Shown here: positions 18,514 through 27,026 of the stretch, in pieces
Layout: the number at the start of each line of letters is the position of its first letter
Numbering within the stretch: position 1 is the stretch's first letter
DNA from: Clostridium sp. C2-6-12
Lineage (GTDB): Bacteria; Bacillota; Clostridia; Clostridiales; Clostridiaceae
Assembly: GCF_009928485.1 (NCBI RefSeq)
Contig: NZ_JAABNP010000010.1
Location: forward strand, 110,643 to 174,642
Direction of reading: 5' to 3'
DNA length: 64,000 nucleotides
Program-made: the position numbers and the translations under genes
The notes under the pieces: generated by a model
Seen by the model: the letters and a program-made list of their open reading frames with translations, nothing else
Database searches by the model: none
Told to the model about the DNA's origin: nothing

Positions 18514-19326
18514 TTATTCATTTTTACTCATTATACTTTCATTAAAGCTACCAACTCTGTAACCTTGTAAATCCATTGTTACATATTTAAAGCCACATTC
18601 TTTTATTTTTTCTGCAATAGTATCTAAAAGTTCCTCGTTAAATAATTTATTTCTATCATTTCTATTTACTTCAACTCTTGCCAAATCTCCATGGCATCTT
18701 ACTCTAACAGCTCTAAAACCTATGCTCATCATAAATCTTTCTGCCTTTTCAATTCTTTCAAAAGCTTCTACCTTTAATTCATCCCCATAAGGAATTCTTG
18801 TTAAAAGACATGCATATGGAGGCTTATCCCAAGTATTAAGTCCTAGTTCTTTAGAAAATGTTCTTATTTCTGCCTTAGTTAACTTACATTCAAGCAATGG
18901 ACTTTTAACTTCTAATTCCTTTAAAGCTCTAAGACCTGGTCTATAATCCTTAATGTCATCAAAATTAGTTCCATCAATTACGCAATCATAGCCTTGTTCC
19001 TTAGCTACATTTAGTATCATGGTGAATACTGCTGTTTTACAAAGATAACATCTATCTTCTGGATTATATTTTATTGTTTCAATAATAGGAGCTTCTATAA
19101 TTTCATGATTAACTCCTAATTCTTTGACTAACTCTTTTGCTTCTGCTATTTCCCATTTAGGAATATATGGTGACATAATAGTTACTGCTTTTACATTATC
19201 ACCAAGAGCTTCTTTAGCTACTCTAAGTAAAAAAGTGCTGTCTACTCCTCCTGAAAATGCTAGAACTACCTTTCCTAAACCCTTAAGATAACTTATTAAT
19301 TCGTTATATTTATCATTATTTATCAT
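18514..19326 (-). CDS. larE: Sacrificial sulfur insertase LarE
   Basis: A 270-residue PP-loop protein. The ATP pyrophosphatase loop SGGVDS lies at 25-30. A C93-x2-C96 pair (DRCYLCKT) and Cys173 in PPYACLLTR are visible; the latter falls where Lactobacillus plantarum LarE has its sacrificial Cys176. LarE adenylates the LarB product and gives it sulfur, either from its own cysteine or, in cluster-containing forms, from a [4Fe-4S] centre. Which type this is would need an alignment and a spectrum; the extra cysteines leave both open. It lies 37 bases upstream of larB and 28 downstream of larC. Confidence 0.93.
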   Translation of the reverse strand: MINNDKYNELISYLKGLGKVVLAFSGGVDSTFLLRVAKEALGDNVKAVTIMSPYIPKWEIAEAKELVKELGVNHEIIEAPIIETIKYNPEDRCYLCKTAVFTMILNVAKEQGYDCVIDGTNFDDIKDYRPGLRALKELEVKSPLLECKLTKAEIRTFSKELGLNTWDKPPYACLLTRIPYGDELKVEAFERIEKAERFMMSIGFRAVRVRCHGDLARVEVNRNDRNKLFNEELLDTIAEKIKECGFKYVTMDLQGYRVGSFNESIMSKNE

Positions 19327-19354
19327 TATCTAACCCTACCTTTCATATAACTTC

Positions 19355-20704
19355 CTATTTATCCTCTATACTTGAAATGTTCTTGTAAACTTCTTTATAA
19401 ATACTATCCAAAGTTATATTTTTTTCTTTTGCTACAGCCTTACATTCTTCATATTCAGGCTTATATTTAACTAATTTTCCTTTATAATAAGATTTCTTAA
19501 TTGTAATATTCCCGTATTCAGTTTGTACCTTAGAAAATTCTCTATTAAGCATTATTTTCTCTACTTTATACTTTCTAACCCCAATTGAAGTTGTTTCCTT
19601 AAAAATCACCTCTAGCACATCTTGTTCAAGCTTTTCAGTTATTAAAATGCTTAATTTAACTCCTGGTCTTCCTTTCTTCATAAATATAGCTGTTTTATAT
19701 ACATCCAAGGCCCCTGCTTCAAAAAGCTTTTCTTCTATATATTCGTAAAACTCTGGATTCATATCATCTATATTAGTTTCTAAAATATATTGATCTTCTA
19801 CCTTTTCTAATGGGGTTTCTTCACCTAAGTAAACCCTCAAAACATTAGGAATTTCTAAATCTCTATGTCCTATTCCATAAGCTGTTTTATTTATTATAAA
19901 GTCAATTTTAGATGTAAACTCCTTAACATTTGCTGCAAGTATAGCTGCTCCTGTAGGTGTGGTTGTTTCAAATTGCACTATTCCAGTATTTATTGGTATA
20001 TTTTTTAATATTTCAACTGTTGCTGGTGCTGGAACTGGCATAAGCCCATGTGCACATTTAACAAATCCTCCTCCTACTTGAACTGAAGAGGCCTTTATTT
20101 TATCAACCTTTAAATAATCTAAACAAATTGCAGCTCCTACCATATCTACAATAGAATCGATAGCTCCTACTTCATGAAAATGTACTTCATATAAAGACTT
20201 TCCATGTACCTTTGCTTCTGCCTCTGCTACCTTCATAAACATATGTAAACTCATTTTTTTGACTTTCTCATTTAATTCACTTGAATTTATTATATTTTCA
20301 ATATCCTTTAAATTCCTATGGTGATGTTCATGATTACTATGGTTTTCTTCATGTGAATGATTATGCTCATGATTATTATGTTCTACCTCTAAATTTACGT
20401 GAGCATGATTATGCTGGTGGTTATGATTATCAGAAATGTTATGTACATGGTCATGATTTATGTCACCAGAATTATGGTGAATATGGTCATGTTCATGATT
20501 GTGTTTAAGTAACATAACATCCACTCGCGTCCCTGTAATTCCATGCTTTACAGCCTTTTCAATTTTTATTTCATACTCAGAATCCAATTTAAGCTTCGAA
20601 ATTTCTTCTAATAAATATTCCTTTGGCACTCCTAAATCTAATAATGCCGCCAAATTCATATCACCGCTTATTCCACAAAAACAATCATAATATAATATTT
20701 TCAA
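19355..20704 (-). CDS. larC: Nickel insertase LarC (CTP-dependent cyclometallase) with long His-rich loop
   Basis: A 449-residue LarC, intact in one frame (in L. plantarum it is made by a programmed frameshift). It begins MKILYYDCFCGISGDM and ends with the C-terminal nickel-insertion domain. Between about residues 68 and 129 lies an insertion with 24 histidines in 62 residues, mostly in HxH or HNH steps, likely a nickel store or binding site. LarC inserts Ni into the bis-thioacid precursor using CTP. I start at TTG 20704, 10 bases after GAGGAG; the GTG at 20713 is only 1 base from it. First maturation gene after the nickel transporter, 25 bases from larO. Confidence 0.92.
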   Translation of the reverse strand: MKILYYDCFCGISGDMNLAALLDLGVPKEYLLEEISKLKLDSEYEIKIEKAVKHGITGTRVDVMLLKHNHEHDHIHHNSGDINHDHVHNISDNHNHQHNHAHVNLEVEHNNHEHNHSHEENHSNHEHHHRNLKDIENIINSSELNEKVKKMSLHMFMKVAEAEAKVHGKSLYEVHFHEVGAIDSIVDMVGAAICLDYLKVDKIKASSVQVGGGFVKCAHGLMPVPAPATVEILKNIPINTGIVQFETTTPTGAAILAANVKEFTSKIDFIINKTAYGIGHRDLEIPNVLRVYLGEETPLEKVEDQYILETNIDDMNPEFYEYIEEKLFEAGALDVYKTAIFMKKGRPGVKLSILITEKLEQDVLEVIFKETTSIGVRKYKVEKIMLNREFSKVQTEYGNITIKKSYYKGKLVKYKPEYEECKAVAKEKNITLDSIYKEVYKNISSIEDK

Positions 20705-20728
20705 CTCAATCACACTCCTCTTATATTT

Positions 20729-21454
20729 TTATATGATATTGTATTCTCTTAAAAAACCTTCATCTCTTATAACCTTATCATATGCATCATCTCTTATTAT
20801 TTTATGATCCTCTGAAAAAACAATAGCTCTATTAAAAACGCCTTCAATGTATTCAAAATCATGAGTAGCACAAATTATAGTTTTCCCGCTATTATTTAAA
20901 TCAATAAATAAATTTCTCAAGAATCTTTTTCCTTTAGGATCAATTCCATTCATTGGCTCATCTAAAGTTACAATCTCTGGATTCATAGCTATTACACTTG
21001 CAATTGCTACCCTTTTTTTCTCCCCTCCACTTAAATTATAAGGGTGCTCATCTTTTAATTTTTCTATATTTAGGAGGCTTAGACAGTCATTAACTCGTTC
21101 ATTAACCTCATCTTCTGATAGCTCCATCTGCATAAGTCCAAAAGCTATTTCTTCAAATACTGTTGGACAAAAAAGTTGAGCATCTGAATTTTGAAATATA
21201 AAACCTAATTTCTTATGAAATAATTTTAGGTTTTTATTATCTTTTAAATATTCTTCATTAACTTCAATGTTATTAAAAGTATATTTTCCTTTGCTAGGGA
21301 AAACAATAGCATTTAGAAGCTTTAAAAAAGTTGATTTTCCGCTTCCATTTGGACCTATTATTGCTATTGATTCACCTTGATTTATTTGAACATTTACATT
21401 ATCAAGTGCTGTTTTATTTTTATAAGTAAATGAAATATTTTCCAATTTTATCAT
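20729..21454 (-). CDS. Nickel/cobalt ECF transporter ATPase (LarO/NikO/CbiO type)
   Basis: A 241-residue ABC ATPase: Walker A GPNGSGKST at about 35-43, signature LSGGEKKRVA, Walker B IVTLDEPMNGID, and an ATHD switch histidine near 195. It resembles the CbiO/NikO energy-coupling subunits of group I ECF transporters. It is encoded with a transmembrane partner (21516-22313) and the substrate-capturing protein (22314-23294), and upstream of larC. In lar operons such ECF systems bring in nickel for the cofactor, so nickel is more likely than cobalt here. There is a single ATPase, as usual for metal ECF systems. Confidence 0.9.
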   Translation of the reverse strand: MIKLENISFTYKNKTALDNVNVQINQGESIAIIGPNGSGKSTFLKLLNAIVFPSKGKYTFNNIEVNEEYLKDNKNLKLFHKKLGFIFQNSDAQLFCPTVFEEIAFGLMQMELSEDEVNERVNDCLSLLNIEKLKDEHPYNLSGGEKKRVAIASVIAMNPEIVTLDEPMNGIDPKGKRFLRNLFIDLNNSGKTIICATHDFEYIEGVFNRAIVFSEDHKIIRDDAYDKVIRDEGFLREYNII

Positions 21455-21515
21455 TAGGCTTTCTCCTTAATTTTGCAAACATTACTTTATTTTTTACCTT
21501 GGTTATTACTAATTG

Positions 21516-22313
21516 CTAGTTTAAATATGTCAAAATAAATATACTCACTAGCAATAAATTAACAGTTATATAACCATAATCTATTTTTGCAAGCTTAAAA
21601 TTTACTTTTGTAGTATATTCTCCTGTAAATCCCCTGCATTCCATAGCTTGAGACATTTCTTCACTCATTTTATAAGACTTTATAAATAAACTTCCAATAA
21701 TCCCTGTAAGTGAATTATACTTATTTGAAGTTTTACCTACTGACCTAAGTCTTAATGCATATAAAAGATTAATAGAATGTTCACCTAGCAACACAATGTA
21801 TTTTATAGTTATATCCATAATCCATATAAATATATCTGGTACATATAATAGTTTTAGTGATTTACTAACATCGTTCCATTTAGTGTTATGAGCTAGTAAA
21901 TTCATCATCATTATAGTTATAAATATTTTTTGGAAAAGCAATAAACTATTATATATATTCCCATAAACCATTGCTGGTATTAACGCTATCAAACTTATAA
22001 TAGGAAAGATGATACTTTTAATAAAAATCCTTTTTCTTGATTTCTTTTCCATAAGAAAAAGATTTCCTAAAACATAAATGTTCATTATGAGTAAATAAAT
22101 ACAACTTCTTGATATAGATATTAATATTACACTTAATATTGTAATCAACACTTTTAAAGTTGGATTTAATAAGTATATTAATTTATCTTGATTTTTGTTT
22201 TGCCTAATAATTGAGATTATCTTTATAAATGAAAAAATACTTTTTTCTATATATAAATTTTTTTCTTCTTTCGGAGTATAATTGTCTTTTTCTGAAAGCC
22301 ATTTTGGGATCAT
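21516..22313 (-). CDS. Nickel/cobalt ECF transporter transmembrane subunit (LarQ/CbiQ type)
   Basis: A 265-residue membrane protein of the CbiQ/EcfT family with about five to six hydrophobic helices. The first coupling motif is SLTGIIGSLFIKSYKMSEEM and the second the AMECRGFTG box near the C-terminus, where the Arg contacts the ATPase. It starts directly at the end of the upstream gene (stop TAA adjacent to ATG), so translation is likely coupled. A 61-base gap follows before the ATPase gene. The role is to join the ATPase to the substrate-binding component for nickel uptake. Confidence 0.88.
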   Translation of the reverse strand: MIPKWLSEKDNYTPKEEKNLYIEKSIFSFIKIISIIRQNKNQDKLIYLLNPTLKVLITILSVILISISRSCIYLLIMNIYVLGNLFLMEKKSRKRIFIKSIIFPIISLIALIPAMVYGNIYNSLLLFQKIFITIMMMNLLAHNTKWNDVSKSLKLLYVPDIFIWIMDITIKYIVLLGEHSINLLYALRLRSVGKTSNKYNSLTGIIGSLFIKSYKMSEEMSQAMECRGFTGEYTTKVNFKLAKIDYGYITVNLLLVSIFILTYLN

Positions 22314-23294
22314 TTATTCTCCTTTTGTTTGTCTTCTAAAATTTATTTTTGATAAAATTTTAAAAATAATTAATATAATTAATACTCCAAGTGCTGCAGA
22401 TACAATATATCCAATGTATTCAGTAATATTTCCTAAGCTATAATCTGGAATTAAAGAATTGAATTGAAATCCATTCTCCATTCCTTTAGGTACAAAGCCT
22501 ATTAATTCTTGAATTTCTTCAGTTCCCCATTCTCCCCAAGCAGTGCCGCTTGCTAATAACCCTAAAGGAGTAGCTAAAATAAGAATTCCTATAATTGCGT
22601 ATAAAGGCTTCATCTTTTTAGTTTTTCCTTTATATATTATTTCAGGTGATGCCTTTTTTATATAGCTGTATGCTCCTAATGTTATTATTCCTTCTAAAAA
22701 ACCAACAACTAATAAATGTGGTATTATCATAGCTGGTACTGATATTGCTAAACCATATGGGCTATATAATGGAAGCCCTGATGCATCTTTAAAAAGTAAT
22801 GGTTGTATTCCAAACTCTATAGCTGCAAATAATGCCGCCGCATTTACAGAAATATAACCACCTATAAATGCTCCCAAATGCTCTCCTATCTTATTAGGAA
22901 CAAGTTTCTTTAAAAGTTTAAATATATAATAGGCAGTATATGGCATAATAAAGGCCATATTAAAGCAATTTACACCTATTGCTAATATTCCTCCATCTCC
23001 AAAAAACAAAGCTTGAATTACAAGTGCTATTGTTACTGCAAAAACAGCTGAATATGGTCCTAAAAGAATTGCTATAAGACTAGCTCCAATAGCATGTCCT
23101 GTTGTTCCTCCTGGAAGAGGCACATTAAACATCATAGTTAAAAAAGAAAAAGCTGCTGCTACTCCAAGAAGTGGCATCTTCTGCCTTGTTATTTCCTTTT
23201 TGATATTTGTACTGGCCCTTTTCCACACAGGCACCATAACTGCACCAAAAGCAGCACAGGTTGATGGGCTTAAATAATTATCTGGTATATGCAT
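22314..23294 (-). CDS. Nickel ECF substrate-binding subunit, CbiM-CbiN fusion (LarMN/NikMN)
   Basis: A 326-residue membrane protein starting MHIPDNYLSPSTCAAFGA. The N-terminal MHIPD segment, with His2, is the metal-capturing end of CbiM/NikM proteins. After about 215 residues of helices the protein continues with a C-terminal region ending in one more membrane helix, the NikN/PDGLE-type part fused to the core. It is the first gene of the larMN-Q-O-C-E-B run and has AAGGAG before its ATG. A long imperfect inverted repeat lies in its upstream region. Nickel specificity is inferred from the lar context. Confidence 0.9.
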   Translation of the reverse strand: MHIPDNYLSPSTCAAFGAVMVPVWKRASTNIKKEITRQKMPLLGVAAAFSFLTMMFNVPLPGGTTGHAIGASLIAILLGPYSAVFAVTIALVIQALFFGDGGILAIGVNCFNMAFIMPYTAYYIFKLLKKLVPNKIGEHLGAFIGGYISVNAAALFAAIEFGIQPLLFKDASGLPLYSPYGLAISVPAMIIPHLLVVGFLEGIITLGAYSYIKKASPEIIYKGKTKKMKPLYAIIGILILATPLGLLASGTAWGEWGTEEIQELIGFVPKGMENGFQFNSLIPDYSLGNITEYIGYIVSAALGVLIILIIFKILSKINFRRQTKGE

Positions 23295-23369
23295 AATAAA
23301 TATCTCCTTTTGTAATTTTCAGTTATAAAACTTAATTTACTTCTTATTAGTAATATTTATAACCTAATA

Positions 23370-23463
23370 TACATAGGAGTCTCAAAATCAAAATTTCCTA
23401 CAATTCATTGCTTTTATATATTTAGAGAATTGTAATAAAAATTTCTTTTGAGATCTCCTATTA
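23370..23463 (-). repeat. Long imperfect inverted repeat upstream of the nickel operon
   Basis: On the minus strand an arm of about 35 bases starting ATAGGAG-TCTCAAAA and ending TACAATTC is matched by its inverse after a loop of about 20 bases; about four fifths of positions pair. It lies about 75 to 170 bases before the larMN start codon. It could fold as a long hairpin in the leader RNA, be a terminator-less regulatory stem, or be a small miniature-transposon-like insertion. No coding capacity. Confidence 0.6.
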
Positions 23464-23481
23464 GAATTTCTTTAATATGAG

Positions 23482-24636
23482 TTAAGCAAATAATGCTGTA
23501 ACCTTTTTTAATTCTTCACGTATTTTAATAGCTTGAGGACAATGCTTTTCACATTTACCACATTCTACACATTTATCTGCTTTCTCTTGAGGTGCTAAAT
23601 TGTATATTCCTTTAAGTTGTTTTTCTGTTTCAGGTGTAACAAATAAACTATATTCATTATAACACGAAAAATTCCTTGGAATATTTACCCCTGCTGGACA
23701 TGGCATGCAATACTCACATGCAGTACAATTAACCTTTATTCTATCATTAAATACATTTTTTACTTCATTTAATATTTCTAATTCTTTTTCTGTTAAAGAG
23801 TTAGGTGCAGCATCACTTGCAGTCTTTAAATTTTCAGTAACATTATCCATTATATTCATACCACTTAGTACTACTGATACTTCTGGATGATTCCATACCC
23901 ATCTTAAAGCCCATTCAGCAGGAGATTTTTTAATTTCTGCCTTATCAAAAGTATCCATAACTTCTTTTGGAAGATTTCTTACTATCTTTCCTCCTCTAAG
24001 AGGTTCCATAATTACAACTCCTAAACCTCTATCTGCTGCATATTTTAAGCCTTCTGTTCCAGCTTGAAAATTTTCATCTAAATAATTATATTGAATTTGG
24101 CAGAATGACCAATCATAATAATCCACAATTTCTTTAAATACTTCTAATTTGTCGTGGAAAGAAAAGCCTGCATATTTTATTCTTCCATCTTTTATTGCTG
24201 AATCTAAAAATTCATCTATTCCTAATTTCTTTAAATTTGCCCAAGTACCAGCGCCTAGAGCATGTACTAAATAAAAATCTATATGATCTGTTTGAAGACG
24301 TTCTAATTGTTCATTTAAATATTTATCCATATCTTCTCTAGTTTTTATTGCCCAGCTTGGAAGCTTTGTAGCTAATTTAACCTTTTCTCTGTATCCATCC
24401 TTTAAAGCTCTTCCTACAAATGGCTCGCTTTCTCCACCATTACCCATTCCAGTACCATGATAAGGATATGCAGTGTCTATGTAGTTAACACCTTCATCAA
24501 TTGCATGACGAATCATTTTTGTAGCCTTTTCTTCATCGATTTTAGTAGTATCTCCATCAATAATTGGCAATCTCATACATCCAAATCCTAAAGCTGAAAC
24601 CTTTTCATTTGTTTTTCCAAATGTTCTGTATAACAA
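23482..24636 (-). CDS. Aldo/keto reductase with C-terminal 4Fe-4S domain
   Basis: A 384-residue oxidoreductase. Residues 1-280 form the aldo/keto reductase barrel (GFGCMRLP near the start, DTAYPYHGTG with the catalytic Tyr, YLVHALG). The C-terminal part carries two cysteine clusters, CTACEYCMPCP and CVECGKCEKHCP, a ferredoxin-like module seen in clostridial members. The start is TTG at 24636, with GGGGGAG 5 bases before. The promoter about 130 bases upstream is of MerR type and matches those of the MATE pump and the merR gene. The likely role is NAD(P)H- or ferredoxin-linked reduction of reactive aldehydes; the substrate is not known. Confidence 0.88.
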   Translation of the reverse strand: MLYRTFGKTNEKVSALGFGCMRLPIIDGDTTKIDEEKATKMIRHAIDEGVNYIDTAYPYHGTGMGNGGESEPFVGRALKDGYREKVKLATKLPSWAIKTREDMDKYLNEQLERLQTDHIDFYLVHALGAGTWANLKKLGIDEFLDSAIKDGRIKYAGFSFHDKLEVFKEIVDYYDWSFCQIQYNYLDENFQAGTEGLKYAADRGLGVVIMEPLRGGKIVRNLPKEVMDTFDKAEIKKSPAEWALRWVWNHPEVSVVLSGMNIMDNVTENLKTASDAAPNSLTEKELEILNEVKNVFNDRIKVNCTACEYCMPCPAGVNIPRNFSCYNEYSLFVTPETEKQLKGIYNLAPQEKADKCVECGKCEKHCPQAIKIREELKKVTALFA

Positions 24637-24725
24637 AATAACTCCCCCTTGATATAATATTTATTTATTTAATATATATAAGATCTAAGAAAATAAAATT
24701 TTTAGATCTATTAACTGTTGAAAAA

Positions 24726-24760
24726 GAAAAGTTCCTTATTGCAGCAAAGCTGCTCTTTAT
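24726..24760 (-). repeat. Dispersed hairpin repeat in the aldo/keto reductase leader
   Basis: On the minus strand: ATAAAGAGCAGC, TTT, GCTGCAATAAGGAACTTTTC. The GCAGC/GCTGC stem and the flanking AAAGAG and GGAACTT match two tandem copies at 53909-53983. It begins right after the -10 box of the MerR-type promoter, so it would be at the 5' end of the mRNA. A second hairpin (AGATCTAA/TTTAGATCT, 24681-24709) follows in the leader. Confidence 0.6.
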
Positions 24761-24763
24761 ATA

Positions 24764-24794
24764 AGTGTACATCTTAGAGTGGACTCTAAGTCAA
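24764..24794 (-). promoter_or_regulatory. MerR-type promoter of the aldo/keto reductase
   Basis: -35 TTGACT (24794-24789), 19-base spacer, -10 TACACT (24769-24764). The spacer holds the perfect inverted repeat CTTAGAGT-CC-ACTCTAAG (24773-24790). The 19-base spacing and central dyad are typical of MerR-activated promoters. Confidence 0.8.
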
Positions 24795-24886
24795 TACTTT
24801 TTTCCTAAAATAAAAAAGTAAGTTCGTGATTTCACAGTTAAATTAACTATTAACTTAGTATTAAACTGTTCTTTATAAAATAACTT

Positions 24887-24921
24887 GCAGGTAAATTAAA
24901 CGTACTTATTAATTTACCTGC
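24887..24921 (-). terminator. Terminator of the MATE gene
   Basis: Perfect 13-bp stem GCAGGTAAATTAA / TTAATTTACCTGC, 12 bases after the MATE stop codon; the T-run on the minus strand is short. Confidence 0.7.
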
Positions 24922-24932
24922 AGTTATTTATA

Positions 24933-26270
24933 TTACAATCTATGTAAAATCCACTTTGTTCCTCTGAGTCTATGCAAATATAAAGTTCCCCTAACGAGCC
25001 AATCTACATACATACCAATCCATATTCCAAGTATGCCCACTTTAAATACTATTCCTATTATATAACCAAAACCTATTCTAAATATCCACATACCAATAAA
25101 AGCTGTCATCATTGTATATCTTGTATCACCTGCTCCTTTAAGTCCAGAAGAAAGCACAAAAGAAATAGCCCATACAAGCAATGCTATACTATTGCTTCTA
25201 ATTAACAATCCAGTAAGCCTTATTACTTCTGGTACATTAGTATAAAGGCTTGCTACCCACTCTGCAATTGGAACAAATATTATTCCAATTGAAACTAAAC
25301 AAACTGTTGTAAACTTAACTAAATAGATTAAAGTACTTTTAGCTCCTTTGATATCGTTTCTTCCAACATATTGGCCTACTAAAGCTGTAGCCGCTAAACA
25401 AAGGGCATTTCCAGGAACATTAATAATTTGGCATATAGACATCCCAATAGCATTAGCAGCAATTGAAGCAGTTCCCATAGTTACTATAAATATTTGAACT
25501 ATTAATTTTCCTGAATTAAAAATTACTTGCTCCATTCCTGCTGGAATTCCTATATTAAATATATTTTTTTGAATCCTCATATCAAATTTAAATGGATATA
25601 ATTTTCTAATTTTTATTATTTTACTTCCTCTAAATAAAATTATCATTATAAGTATGGCACCAATCAATCTTGCTATTGCTATAGCTATTGCTGCCCCCAT
25701 TATTCCAAAGGATGGTATGTAAAGTGAATTAACTCCATATATTAATATGTATCCTAAGATAATATTTATTACATTCATAATTATTGAAATATACATAGGC
25801 GTTTTTGTATCTCCAGCTCCCCTAAGTATACCATTTGCTATTTGCTCAATTGCAACAAATGGATATGTAAGTAAGGTAAATTCTATATATAATTTTGCAT
25901 TGGATTTAACCAATTCTTCTGCTGATCCATATAAAATGTTAATTAACGGCACCCGAAAAATCCATAAAAATAATGATATTATTACTGAAAGTATAAATCC
26001 TGATACTATAGCTTGTTTTGCCGTTTCATTAGCCTGTCTAGGCTGTTCTTTTCCAATTTGTTGAGCAACGACTACAGTTGCACCTACAGACAAAGCTGCA
26101 AAAAATGATATAAAGAGCATATTTATTGAATCTACCATTCCAATAGCTGAAACCGCCTGTGCTCCTATATGACCTGCCATCATTGTATTACAAACTCCAA
26201 GAAGCATGACAAAAGTCTGCTCCACCATTATTGGTATTGCAAGCTTTAAAACATTTTTTCTTATTAACAT
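24933..26270 (-). CDS. MATE family efflux transporter
   Basis: A 445-residue membrane protein with about twelve predicted helices in two related halves, of the MATE (multidrug and toxic compound extrusion) family. Family features include the AIPIMVEQ start region, an MAGHIG motif near 32-37, GAGDTKTPMYI near 150-160 and GAGDTRYTM near 366-374. MATE pumps expel drugs or metabolites using a sodium or proton gradient. The gene is divergent from the merR gene, and its promoter carries the same MerR-type dyad as the aldo/keto reductase, suggesting a joint response to a toxic electrophile. Substrate unknown. Confidence 0.9.
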   Translation of the reverse strand: MLIRKNVLKLAIPIMVEQTFVMLLGVCNTMMAGHIGAQAVSAIGMVDSINMLFISFFAALSVGATVVVAQQIGKEQPRQANETAKQAIVSGFILSVIISLFLWIFRVPLINILYGSAEELVKSNAKLYIEFTLLTYPFVAIEQIANGILRGAGDTKTPMYISIIMNVINIILGYILIYGVNSLYIPSFGIMGAAIAIAIARLIGAILIMIILFRGSKIIKIRKLYPFKFDMRIQKNIFNIGIPAGMEQVIFNSGKLIVQIFIVTMGTASIAANAIGMSICQIINVPGNALCLAATALVGQYVGRNDIKGAKSTLIYLVKFTTVCLVSIGIIFVPIAEWVASLYTNVPEVIRLTGLLIRSNSIALLVWAISFVLSSGLKGAGDTRYTMMTAFIGMWIFRIGFGYIIGIVFKVGILGIWIGMYVDWLVRGTLYLHRLRGTKWILHRL

Positions 26271-26372
26271 CCTATTTCCTTCTTCCTCTAGTTATACTAG
26301 ATATTAATCTATATTATAATTTAAATATTTATCATTGTTCACGTTAACAAATCATCATACTTGTCCTATTAC

Positions 26373-26403
26373 TATTTTCATCCTAAAGTAAACTCTGAGT
26401 CAA
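26373..26403 (-). promoter_or_regulatory. MerR-type promoter of the MATE gene
   Basis: -35 TTGACT (26403-26398), 19-base spacer, weak -10 AAAATA (26378-26373). The dyad CTCAGAGT-TT-ACTTTAGG in the spacer is a degenerate version of the perfect site before the aldo/keto reductase. Confidence 0.65.
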
Positions 26404-26441
26404 CAGTTTTTTGCAATTTGTAATATAAATTTACAAATTCC

Positions 26442-26472
26442 ATCACTTAGAGTATACTCTAATATGTAAATC
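26442..26472 (+). promoter_or_regulatory. Autoregulated MerR-type promoter of the merR gene
   Basis: ATCACT (26442-26447), 19-base spacer, TAAATC (26467-26472), with the dyad CTTAGAGT-AT-ACTCTAAT in the spacer. Both boxes are weak, as expected for a promoter that needs its MerR activator. Confidence 0.65.
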
Positions 26473-26509
26473 ACATTTGTACTTTACAATTATTAAGGAG
26501 GATACCCAT

Positions 26510-26881
26510 ATGGGATATAGTATTGCTGAAGTAGCTGAAAAAACTAATTTAACTCCACATACTCTAAGATATTATGAGAAAGAAGGGCTTCTTCCCTTCG
26601 TAGATAGAAGTGGTACTGGAAACAGAGATTTTAAAGAGAAAGATCTAGAATGGTTAGAGCTTATTTGCTGTCTGAAAAATACAGGTATGTCAATTAAGCA
26701 AATCAAAGAAGTTATAACTTTATGTCTTAAAGGCGATGATACTCTCGAAATCCGAAGAGAAATATTTATCCGTCATCGAGAAGAAGTTTTAAATCAAATT
26801 TCAGAATTACATAAAAATCTCGATAAGATTAATTGCAAGATTAATTATTATGATTCTATTTGCAGCAAAAATATAAAATAA
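26510..26881 (+). CDS. MerR family regulator, NmlR/AdhR-like
   Basis: A 123-residue MerR-type activator. The winged helix-turn-helix covers 3-70 (SIAEVAEKTNLTPHTLRYYE), followed by a dimerisation helix. Residues 53-54 are Cys-Cys in the segment ICCLKNTGMS; the CLxxTGM cysteine is the one conserved in the NmlR/AdhR group, which responds to aldehydes. The frame is open upstream to 26477, but AAGGAGG precedes the ATG at 26510. Three matching dyads (before this gene, the MATE pump and the aldo/keto reductase) suggest a local regulon. Response to aldehydes is inferred from the cysteine and the reductase. Confidence 0.87.
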   Translation: MGYSIAEVAEKTNLTPHTLRYYEKEGLLPFVDRSGTGNRDFKEKDLEWLELICCLKNTGMSIKQIKEVITLCLKGDDTLEIRREIFIRHREEVLNQISELHKNLDKINCKINYYDSICSKNIK

Positions 26882-26890
26882 ATCAAATAG

Positions 26891-26936
26891 AAAAATGTCC
26901 AAATATAAGATAACTTCTTATATTTGGACATTTTTA
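26891..26936 (+). terminator. Bidirectional terminator between merR and the cyclophilin gene
   Basis: Perfect stem AAATGTCCAAATATAAGA / TCTTATATTTGGACATTT with T-rich ends on both strands. Confidence 0.88.
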
Positions 26937-27026
26937 TCGTAATCTTTATCCTGTAGTCTTAAATGCATATAAAAATCAAATCACACTTTATTGTATAAAT
27001 TTATTTTCCATGCAAACTCACACTTT

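Noticed and set aside
20281..20508. Open frame opposite the larC His-rich segment
   Set aside because: It is the mirror of His codons (CAT/ATG) on the other strand; no ribosome site and no protein-like family.
23295..23481. Nickel/cobalt (NiCo/czcD) riboswitch before the nickel operon
   Set aside because: The long inverted repeat does not show the four-stem junction or conserved loops expected for that class.
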